A DNA stretch of 11,150 nt from an uncultured Caulobacteraceae bacterium (lineage in GTDB: Bacteria; Pseudomonadota; Alphaproteobacteria; Caulobacterales; Caulobacteraceae), in the NCBI GenBank assembly GCA_946482375.1, contig CAMLRH010000058.1, positions 1 through 11,150 on the forward strand. Direction: 5' to 3'. The position numbers and the translations under genes were made by a program. Position 1 is the first letter of the stretch. Every line of letters begins with the position of its first letter. The notes below the pieces were generated by a model. It was not told where the DNA came from and searched no databases. It worked only from the letters and a program-made list of their open reading frames with translations. Positions 1-8,200 of the stretch are shown here, piece by piece.

Positions 1-771
1 TACGGTGCATTCACCTTCGAGCACACGCATTATCTCGAGACGCGGACATGGTCCGACGCCGAGGCGAGAAATCGCGAAGAGCACGAGGTCGTGGATTTCG
101 CGGTTGGACGCGACTTTGGGCTCGGCGCCAGTCTGGACTCGACCCTGTCCGCGGGTATCCGCTCCGCCAGGTTCGACTCCACAACGAGCTGGGCGGCCAA
201 TGCGCAAAGCGACTGGGACATCCCCCAAGGCTGGGGTTCCGGCCACGCTGGCCCGCAGTATGAGTCGAGCATGACTCGACACCGGGCGACCTTGACGTCC
301 ACGCGAGAGTTCAGCGGCGCCGGGCCGGTACTTGCCTGGGAAGTCGCCATGGCGCTCTGGGGGGACGATCAGACTGGCCGGTTCCAGGTCGATTGGTCGA
401 TTGCCGCCGGCGTCCTGTACGGCGACCAGGAAACGACAGTGTCGGGGCAAGATCGCGCCGTGCTCCATCGAGGAAATTTGGCGAGCGCGTCGGAACCGAT
501 CTTCGGTGAGAAGTCGATCATCACCGGCTTCCTTCCGGTGGTCGACGACGATCCCACGCCGATCGACATCAGCCGCTCCGAAGACACCACCGTTCCGCTC
601 CTCGACCTGTCACTGGGCCTCTCGTACGACGTGGGTCGCATCAAGCTCTCCACGGGCTACCGCTGGGAGCGCTATTTCGATGTGCTCGATGTGGGTCAGG
701 ACGAGGCGAAAGACGCCGACCGGACCATCGACGGTCCCTACTTCAAGCTTGCCGTCGGTTTCGGCGGCTAA
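1..771 (+). CDS. Outer-membrane beta-barrel protein, Lpg1974/Legionella MOMP-like (5' end missing)
   Basis: The frame is open from the first base to a TAA at 769-771, giving 256 residues, so the gene begins outside the window; internal ATG codons are not the true start. Sequence shows: alternating hydrophobic/polar strands and many aromatic residues, a segment TREFSGAGPVLAWEVAMALW, a strand DWSIAAGVLYGDQ, a late strand LSTGYRWERYFDVLD, and a final strand GPYFKLAVGFGG close to the C-terminus. Family knowledge: this order (GxGP..W, then DW...A.L.G.Q, then GYR.E..F, then GP...L..G) resembles the Lpg1974 / Legionella major outer membrane protein family of pore-like barrels. The barrel call is fairly secure; the family name is from memory of its pattern and less certain. 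The substrate is unknown. It converges on the LuxR-type gene, so the two are not one operon. It could alternatively be another uncharacterised outer-membrane porin family. Confidence 0.7.
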   Translation, partial: YGAFTFEHTHYLETRTWSDAEARNREEHEVVDFAVGRDFGLGASLDSTLSAGIRSARFDSTTSWAANAQSDWDIPQGWGSGHAGPQYESSMTRHRATLTSTREFSGAGPVLAWEVAMALWGDDQTGRFQVDWSIAAGVLYGDQETTVSGQDRAVLHRGNLASASEPIFGEKSIITGFLPVVDDDPTPIDISRSEDTTVPLLDLSLGLSYDVGRIKLSTGYRWERYFDVLDVGQDEAKDADRTIDGPYFKLAVGFGG

Positions 772-810
772 GTCTCCGGCTTCGGGTCCCCTCTGAACCG
801 GAAATCAACT

Positions 811-840
811 GAGGCGGCGGTCTTTACCGCCGCCTCTTTT
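811..840 (+). terminator. Rho-independent terminator of the barrel gene, between convergent genes
   Basis: A perfect 10-bp stem, GAGGCGGCGG (811-820) with CCGCCGCCTC (827-836), encloses the 6-base loop TCTTTA and is followed by TTTT (837-840). It lies 39 bases after the barrel gene's stop and abuts the stop of the convergent LuxR-type gene at 841. On the minus strand the hairpin is followed by AGTTGATTT, a weaker U-run, so it may also stop the opposing transcript, though less efficiently. Confidence 0.85.
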
Positions 841-1953
841 CTAGAACAGCCGCCGTAACCGCGCCGCCAACTCCGCCTCCCGGCGCACGTCGACCTTGGC
901 GAAGATCTTCTTGATGTGGCTGCGGATCGTCTCCACCGAGGCGTCCCGTTCGGCGGCGATGGTTTCGCGGGACTCTCCGTCTGCCAGGCGCGCGGCAATG
1001 CGGGCCTCGACAGGGGTCAGGGTGAAGGCGCGGGCCAACAATCCCGGCAGGTCCTGCTCGCGCTGCGCATAGCCGCGGACGGCGATGAGCACACGCGGCT
1101 CGAAGCCGAAAGCGTAGTCGCGGCTCGGCAGCGCCACGACGTCGAGCACCTCCACGGCGGAGGGCGTGTCGCTGTGGCGGACAACGATGGTGCTGTGGGC
1201 GAGGCGCCCCGGCATCGCGCCCGCGCCCGCGGCGGCGATGGCCCCCTCCAGCGCCCGGGCGTCCTCGGGGCGGCGCGCGCCCAGCCGGCCGTAAGTGAGG
1301 CGAAGCGCGCCGGCGGACAGCGCCGCTTCCGCCGCCGGGGTCATGGCGCGGACCAAGCCCATGCGGTCGCACAGGAAGCCGGCGATGCTCAAGCCCTCCA
1401 GCGCCCCGGAGATGAGCGCCGCGCCCTGCCGTTCCACCGCCATCTGTGTCATCACCGCCGAGCGCACGTGGGGGGAGATCGCCTCGAAAGCCTGCCGTTC
1501 AGCCCCCTGCGGCACGCCGCGCACCTCCCCGCGCAGCACCGCCAGGCCGATCAGCATGCCGTTCTCGCGCATCAGGGTCGTCTGACTGCCGTAGGGGATA
1601 TCGTAGTACCGGCAGTAGTCGGCATAGGCGAAGTTGCGTCGCAACTCCTCGTCGGTGGAGCACTGGACGTCGTGGTAGGCCTGCATGATCCGGTCGCGCA
1701 TGCCGTGGCTTACGCGCGGATTGACGACCGGATTGCCGAAACCGAGGGTCTCGAAGTCCGAGACCATGCAGGGGTCCTTGCGGGTCACCCAGTTGAAGGG
1801 GACGGCGGTGTCGGCGCCGACGCCGATCAGTTCGCCGCTGTCGGCCCGGCAGGCGTCGGCCAGCGCGTCGAGTGCGCGCGGCCAGTTACCGTCCAGCGCC
1901 GCAGCGTTAAACAGGTCGGCGATCGCCACCCACTGTTCGTCAGTACGGATCAT
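841..1953 (-). CDS. LuxR-family (HTH) transcriptional regulator, 370 aa
   Basis: A probable DNA-binding regulator in the cytoplasm. Sequence shows: the last 61 residues (about 310-370) form a LuxR/GerE-type helix-turn-helix, beginning LTPVEARIAARLADGES and continuing through SVETIRSHIKKIFAKV, where the recognition helix is expected. Residues 1 to about 300 are a sensor-like region without a motif I can name; it starts with EQWVAIADLFNAAALDGNW, a pattern common in long alphaproteobacterial LuxR proteins, and around 190-300 it looks PAS/GAF-like. I see no receiver-domain phosphorylation pattern and no clear autoinducer-binding signature, so the signal is unknown. The ATG at 1951-1953 is the first in frame and has only a weak GGGCGG purine stretch upstream. 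The gene is divergent from the giant autotransporter and has inverted repeats just upstream, so autoregulation or control of the autotransporter is plausible but is inference only. Confidence 0.88.
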   Translation of the reverse strand: MIRTDEQWVAIADLFNAAALDGNWPRALDALADACRADSGELIGVGADTAVPFNWVTRKDPCMVSDFETLGFGNPVVNPRVSHGMRDRIMQAYHDVQCSTDEELRRNFAYADYCRYYDIPYGSQTTLMRENGMLIGLAVLRGEVRGVPQGAERQAFEAISPHVRSAVMTQMAVERQGAALISGALEGLSIAGFLCDRMGLVRAMTPAAEAALSAGALRLTYGRLGARRPEDARALEGAIAAAGAGAMPGRLAHSTIVVRHSDTPSAVEVLDVVALPSRDYAFGFEPRVLIAVRGYAQREQDLPGLLARAFTLTPVEARIAARLADGESRETIAAERDASVETIRSHIKKIFAKVDVRREAELAARLRRLF

Positions 1954-1982
1954 GCCGCCCGGACGCGCCCGGCCGGCAAGTA

Positions 1983-2005
1983 CAACGAGCTCTTAGAACT
2001 CGTTG
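1983..2005. promoter_or_regulatory. 23-bp near-perfect inverted repeat, candidate operator
   Basis: Arms CAACGAG (1983-1989) and CTCGTTG (1999-2005) are exact inverted copies. The inner TCT/AGA (1991-1993, 1995-1997) also pairs around the centre at 1994, so 10 of 11 positions per arm match. It lies 29 bases upstream of the LuxR-type start codon and would fall inside that gene's leader if the -10 proposed at 2016-2021 is right. A dimeric regulator site is the simplest reading; an RNA hairpin in the leader is the alternative. Confidence 0.5.
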
Positions 2006-2006
2006 A

Positions 2007-2021
2007 TATAACAAGGTTATA
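2007..2021. promoter_or_regulatory. 15-bp palindrome TATAAC-AAG-GTTATA with a -10-like hexamer on both strands
   Basis: TATAAC (2007-2012) and GTTATA (2016-2021) are exact inverted copies, so both strands carry TATAAC, a good match to a sigma-70 -10 element (TATAAT). The centre (2014) is 20 bp from the centre of the neighbouring 1983-2005 dyad, about two helical turns. It may be a promoter core, an operator, or both. Confidence 0.45.
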
Positions 2022-2045
2022 CAAAATGTACTGGGTACGCGTCAC
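2016..2045 (-). promoter_or_regulatory. Candidate sigma-70-like promoter of the LuxR-type gene
   Basis: On the minus strand GTGACG (2045-2040) is followed by an 18-base spacer and TATAAC (2021-2016). The -35 matches TTGACA at four of six positions and the -10 matches TATAAT at five of six. Transcription would start near 2009, leaving a leader of about 55 bases that contains the 1983-2005 dyad. Assigned by eye only. Confidence 0.35.
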
Positions 2046-2052
2046 GAGAACA

Positions 2053-2068
2053 CCGTTCCGCAGAACGG
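2053..2068. promoter_or_regulatory. 16-bp inverted repeat CCGTTC-CGCA-GAACGG
   Basis: CCGTTC (2053-2058) and GAACGG (2063-2068) are exact inverted copies with a 4-base spacer. A second overlapping dyad, TTCCG (2056-2060) and CGGAA (2066-2070), shares the same bases. It sits upstream of the proposed LuxR-gene promoter, a usual place for an activator site. The protein that binds is unknown. Confidence 0.4.
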
Positions 2069-2257
2069 AAATTCAGTCAATCCAGAGATTTAGGTGGCGG
2101 CCGCATTGTCGCAGGTCGCGTCGGTAACGATTGATCCCGATTGTTCGAAAGACCGGTGGTTGCTCACCCGATCGGGGGATGACGACCATCGGACAGACCC
2201 CTTAGCCAAGCACGCTGGGCCTTTCGCTTTCAGTGCCGGGGAATGGGGTTTTCTTAG

Positions 2258-5200
2258 ATGACCAAGCGTAACGTGAGCGCGCCGCAGCGCGCGTATGGGG
2301 TTGTGCCGACTGGCCGCCGTCGTGACAGGGGCGCGCTGCTTCTATCGACGGCGCTGGGCTGTTCGCTGCTGGTCGCAGCGCCGGGCATGGCGCGGGCGCA
2401 GGTGGCGGCCGACATTGTCATCGACCGCGACTACTCGGAGAGCACGGCCGACCTGACCCCGGCCATCAGCGCCAGCGATGGTCACAACGTCACCATCACC
2501 AGCGGCGAAGCGGTGACCGAGGGCGACGGCTCGCCGGGCATCTACGTGGCGAACATCACGGGGGACGTCACCATCGACAGCGGTCTGATCACGACGAGTG
2601 GTGGGCTCATGGTCGTCGGCGACTTCCCCGCCATCTCGGCCGGCATCGCGGTGCTGGACGGCGAGAACGTCGCCATTACCAGCGACCAGATCACGACGAC
2701 CGGCGGCGGGGCCTTCGGCATCGCCGTCGAGGACGTGGCGACGATCTCCATCACCAGCGGTCAGATCACCACCTCGGGCGACGCCGCCACGGGGATCACG
2801 GCCGGCGCCGACGGAGCCATTTCCATCACCTCCGAGTCGATCGCGACGGTCGGCGGACCGGTCGCGTTCGAAGGCGAGTGGGTCGCGGCCGAAGGCATCT
2901 TCGCCGAGAGCAACGGGCCGATCAGCATCGACAGCGGCACGATCTCGACCGAGGGCGATCTCGCGCACGGCATCCTGGCCGAGGGCGGCGAGGGCGCGAT
3001 CAGCATCGTCAGCGGCACGATCACCACGGCCGGCGACAACGCCCAGGGCATCCTGGCGACCAGTTCCACCGGCGACATCACCATCGCGGCCGGAACGACC
3101 GCGACGACCGGCGACTACAACGGCGATCCGGTCGCCAATCCGTACAGCTACTTCCCCGACGCCGTCACCGCGATCACCGGCAGCGGCGCGATCTCGATCA
3201 TCAGCGAGACGGCCTCGGCGGACGGTCTCTACGCCTCGGCGGTGGCGGCGGTGGCCACCGGCGGCGGCGACATCGTCATCAACAGCGGCGTCGCTTCGGG
3301 CTCCGGCAACGGCGGCGTGGTGCTGCAGGCGGACGCCGACTACGCGCCCGGCAGCGACGTCACCATCGTCAGCGAAAGCATCCTGAACGAAGGCGATGGC
3401 AAGGGCTCCCTGACCGCCGTCGCTTCGGGCGACGTGGTCGTGCAGAGCGGTTCCATCGTCAGCACGGGGGACGCCTTCTACGACTCCGTGCGCGACGAGA
3501 CGCTCTTCTCGAACGGCCTTTTCGCCTACAGCTCCGGCGGTGACGTGACGGTCGAAAGCGGTTCCATCAGCACCGTCGGCGACTTCGCCCGCGGCCTGGC
3601 GGCCTTCTCCGATACCGGTTCGGTGACGGTGACCAGCGGTTCGATCACAACCCAATCGGCGCGCGGCCTGCAGGCGCGCGCGGCCGGCGATATCAACATC
3701 GACTCGGGCTCCATCCACACGGCCGCGCCCAATGAGGGCCACGCCATCATGGTCACGGCCGGGGCCGGCGACGTGAACATCGTCAGCGACGAGATCGTCA
3801 CCGAAGGACCGACCTCGCACGGCATCTACGTCGCCAACGCCGGCGGCCCCGACATTGGCGGCATCGGCGCCTACCGTCCGGCCACTGGCGGCACGGGAAC
3901 CCTCACGATCCAGAGCGGGTCGATCGAGTCCAGCGGCTACGGGATGATGATCGACCACCAGGGCGCGATCGACATCACCAGCGGCTCCATCGTCTCGGGG
4001 GTGTCGGGCGTCTACCTCTATGGTGGAGACGCCATCACCATCGACAGCGGCTCCGTCGAAACCACGAACGGCGCCGGCATCATCGCCTGGGGCGACGATG
4101 GCGTCGTGACCATCAACTCGGACAGTGTGCTGGTCGGACAAGGCGGCGATGTAGGCGTCTACGGCCGCACCTCGACGGGCGACATCTTCATCAACGCCGG
4201 CGAGACAACCACCACGGCGACGGGCCTCCTGTTCGGCAGCTACACGGCCGATGCGGTAGGGGCGACCTCGCAGACCGGCGACATCACCATCGTCAGCGGT
4301 TCGGCCTCGACGGTCGGAGTCTCTTCCAGCGGCATCTACGGCGTCACCGGCGGTTCTCTGTCGATCACCAGTGGCTCGATCACCAACGCCGGCGACAACG
4401 GCAACGGCATCCTGGCGCTGGCGAACGGCGGCATCAGCATCGACAGCGGCGTCGTCCACACGACCGGCAACAGCAACATCGGCATGATCGTCGACGCCAA
4501 CACGAGCGACGGCGATATCGTCATCGTCAGCGACGAGATCGTGACCGAAGGCGCCTATGCTCACGGCATCTATGTCGCCGACAACAATGGGGCCGACATC
4601 CCGGGCATCGGCGCCTGGCGCGCCGCCACCGGCGGTACGGGCGACCTCACCATCACCTCCGGCTCCATCGAGGTCACCGGCTACGGGATGATGATCGACC
4701 ATCAGGGCGCGATCGACATCACCAGCGACTCCATCGTTTCGGGCGGACCCGGCATCTACCTGTATGGCGGCGACACCATCACAATCGACGCGGGGTCGAT
4801 ATCGACGACCAACGGTCCCGGCATCGTGGCTTGGGGCGACGACGCGCTGGTCCACATCACGACGGGCGACATCCTGGTCGGCGCCAACGGTGACGTGGGC
4901 GTCGTCGGGCGCACGACGACGGGCGACGTCGTCATCAACGCCGGCACGACCGAGACGACCGCCACCGGTCTGCTCTTCGACAACTACACGGCCGACGCGG
5001 TGTTCGGCTGGTCGACCAGCGGCGATGTGACGATCACCAGCGCGGTTGCCAGGACCCAGGGGCTTTATTCCACGGGCGTGCTCGCGCTCACGGGGGGCGA
5101 CGTTTCGATAACCAGCGGCGTCGTTGAAAACGACGGCCTGCTCGGCAACGGCGTCTATGCCGAGGCGGGCGGCGCGGTCACCATCGACTCTGGCTCCATC

Positions 5201-8200
5201 GCAATGAGTGGCAATGGCGCCTGGGGCCTCTATGTGGACGCGGGCGGACCGGTGTCGGTCGTCAGCGACTCCGTCACCACCACGGGTGCGGCCGACGAAC
5301 TCGAGAACGGTTTGGGGATTTCGGTCACCGCCGGCTCGAGGATCGACATCGACAGTGGCCTCGTCTCCACTCAGGGCGAAGGCGCATTCGCTATCAAGGC
5401 CATCGGCGGCGGCGACGCCACTGTGACCTCCGACCAGATCACGGTTGCCGGCGACGGCGCCTACGGCATGCTCGTTGACGTTGCGGGTTCAGCGACCGTG
5501 ACCAGCGGCTCCATCGTTGTCGACGGACAAAGCCTCGGCGAGGACCGGGCGTTTGGCATGGCGGTTGGCGCCGACGGGGATCTCGACATCACCAGCGGCT
5601 CGATCTCTACCCAAGGGTACGAGGGCTTCGGCATCGGTGTTGTCGGGCTGGGTCATGTGAAGATCGCCAGCAATGAAATCACAACGGCGGGCGACCTGGC
5701 CGGCGGCATCGTGGTCAAGGAATCGAGCTCCGCTAATGTCACGACGGGCGATGTCGCGACTTCGGGTGCGGGTTCGGTGGCCGTCGCGGTGGTTTCCACC
5801 GGCGCGATCGACATTGACGTCACCGGTGATGTCAGCGCGGCGCAGAGCTGGGGCGTGGTCGTCAAGACCAGCGACGACAGCACGGTCAATATCGAGGTTG
5901 CGTCCGGCGCCAGCGTCATCGGCTCTGGAGGCGCCATCGCGCTGGAGGAAAGCAACGCCGACACCACGCTGACGGTCTACGGCCGCCTTTCGACGGATGC
6001 CGACACCGCCGTTCTTCTGGCCGGCGGCGACGACGTCATCAACCTGATGACCGGAGCCGGCGTCGAAGGCGCCATCAACGCGCTCGGCGGCGTCGATGCC
6101 CTGAACCTGAACAGCACGGTCAACACCGCCGGAACCGGACAGAGCCTCGGCGACGTCATTGGCGTCGAGACCATCACCGTCGCCAACGGCTACTGGGTGC
6201 TGGGCGGCGATGCGACGGCCGACACCGCGATCAATGGTGGCACGCTGGTGGTCACCGGCACGCTGACCGACGACGTGGTCATTGCCCAGAACGGCACGCT
6301 GCAGATCGGTAATGGCGGCGCGACCGGCGACCTGGTCGGCGATCTGGTCATCGGCGGCACGGCCATCTTCAACCGCTCCGACGAATACGACTTCGGTGGT
6401 GACATCTCCGGCCAGGGCTCGCTGGTGAAGGAGGGCGAAAGCAGCCTGATCCTCAGCGGCGCCTACACCTTCACCGGCACGACAGTGGTCAACGGCGGCA
6501 CGATCAAGATTCTGCATCTGCCCGATACAGCCGAGGTGGTGGTGGACGACGGCGTCCTGGATCTGTCCGGTACAGAGCAGGAGGTCGCCAGTCTGAGCGG
6601 CGGCGAGGGCGGTACGGTCGACATCGACGACGGCGCGCTGACCGTGAACCAGGAGGGCTCGACCGAGTTCGCCGGCTCGATCACCGGCGACGGCTCCCTG
6701 ACCCTGACCGGCGGCGGCACGCTCGATCTGTCTGGTGACAACACCTACACCGGGCCCACCACGATCGACGAAGGCACGCTGAAGGTGAACGGCTCGATCA
6801 CCTCGGACGTGACGGTCGACGACGGTGGCATTCTGGGTGGCTCCGGCCAGATCGGCGGCGACGTGACCGTCGCCAACGGCGGCGTCGTCGGCCCCGGTAA
6901 CTCGCCGGGCCTGCTCACTGTCGTTGGCGACTTCACCTTCGCGGCGGGCTCGACCTACGTCGCCGAAGTGGAAGCCGACGGCGATCACGACCAGATCGAC
7001 GTGAGCGGCGCGACGACCATCGAGGACGGCGTGACGCTGCAGATCCTCGCCGGCAACGGCGAGTATGCGCGCCTCACCGGCTACACCCTGCTGACCTCCG
7101 ACGGCGGCGTGACGGGTGAGTTCGACGACATCGAGACCAACCTCGCCTTCCTCACGCCTCACCTGGAATACGAGCTCACTTCGGTGCAGCTCTACCTGAC
7201 CCGCAACGACGTCACCTTCGCCAGCTTCGCGACCAACGCCAACCAGGCGAGCGTCGCCGACGTGATCGAGGCGGCGGGTCTTGGCGATCCGCTCTACGAC
7301 GCCCTGATCGTCCAGAGCGCCGAGGGCTCGCAGGAGGGCTACGCCGCCCTGTCTGGCGAGGCGTACGCCAGCCTGGGTTCAGTGCTGCTCGTGCAGAACC
7401 GTTATGGCCGCGAGGCGATCCTGAACCGCGCGGCGACGCAGACCGACGGCGCGGGCGTCTGGGCCGAACTGGTGAGCGCGAACCTCGACTATGAGGGCAC
7501 GACCGACCATGCCGCGATCGAGAGCGAAGCCCGCGGCTTCGTCGCCGGCGCGGACACGGCTGTGAACGGCTGGCGGGCCGGGGCCGCACTCACCCACATC
7601 TCCAGCGATGTGACCTCGGCCGCGCTCGCCACCACGGCAGACGTAAAGAGCACGAGCGTCTCGGCCTATGTTTCGGGTACGGTCGGCGGTGTGAAGACGA
7701 CGATCGGGGCGAGCTACGGCCGCCACGACGTCGACGCCGCCCGCGCCGTCGCCTTCACCGGCTTCGACGAGACCGCCGAGGCCGATTTCGAGGCGACCGC
7801 CGGCGAAGTGTTCGCCGAGCTCTCGGTCAGCCAGCAGGTCAGCGGCATCTTCCTGCAGCCCTTTATCGGCGTGGGCTACGCGACGCTCGATGTCGACGGC
7901 TTCGCGGAAGAGGGCGGCGACGCGGCCCTCACGGTGGCGTCCATGGATCGCAACGTCGGGACCGCCAAGATCGGCGTCCGCGCCTCGGCCAGCTTCGACA
8001 GCGGCGTGGGCCAGGTCACCCCCTACGCCAGCGTGGCTCTCCAGGGCGTGTCGGGCGACGACGAGGGGCGGATGGAGGCGGCGTTCGCGGGGGCCGGCGT
8101 CTTCACGGTCGGCGGCGCGCCGATCGCGGACGGCGTGGCCTACGACCTCGGCGTGCGGATCGACGGCGAGCGACTGGGCTTCACGGCCAGCTACTCCGGT

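Larger units (their letters stand above)
1954..2257. other. Divergent intergenic region, LuxR-type gene / autotransporter gene
   Basis: This 304-base stretch holds no supported gene. Its LuxR-proximal third (1981-2070) is relatively AT-rich and packed with inverted repeats. The part from 2100 to 2257 would be the promoter or leader of the autotransporter; I see a 10-bp palindrome CCCGATCGGG at 2167-2176 there but no convincing -35/-10 pair. A moderately spaced GGGG (2245-2248) ends 9 bases before the autotransporter ATG and may be its ribosome binding site. Confidence 0.6.
2482..5830 (+). repeat. Degenerate short-period coding repeats of the autotransporter passenger
   Basis: The encoded protein repeats a unit of roughly 20-24 residues, typified by ITSGSITTxGDxAxGI, dozens of times. 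At the DNA level the recurrent words are variants of atcaccagcggc, atcgacagcggc and atcgtcagcggc. Each unit is expected to supply strands of a right-handed beta-helix or solenoid. Boundaries are approximate because units vary in length and some carry insertions. Confidence 0.75.

Noticed and set aside
2067..2095. GGAAAT at 2067-2072, resembling the -35 element of FecI-type promoters
   Set aside because: No matching -10 sequence at the expected distance, and the hexamer is largely explained by the overlapping inverted repeat; too weak to link the sigma factor to the autotransporter.
916..2127. 403-codon plus-strand frame opposite the LuxR-type gene
   Set aside because: Composition is His, Arg, Ala and Gly rich without motifs, and it lies antisense to a gene with a clear helix-turn-helix. 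It also runs through the intergenic regulatory dyads.
2342..4855. 837-codon open frame on the minus strand inside the autotransporter gene
   Set aside because: It is rich in Asp, Val, Ala, Gly and Arg with no domain, arising from codon-aligned antisense of GAC/GTC-rich repeats in high-GC DNA. The plus-strand frame has a signal peptide, recognised repeats and a barrel.
3689..5173. Tandem repeat as a possible CRISPR array or mobile element
   Set aside because: The repeats are in-frame, diverged mostly at the protein-tolerant level and continuous with the coding sequence; there are no spacers, terminal inverted repeats or transposase.
5489..7162. 557-codon open frame on the minus strand inside the autotransporter gene
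   Set aside because: Same antisense artefact of repetitive high-GC sequence: no recognisable fold, low-complexity composition, and complete overlap with well-supported coding sequence.
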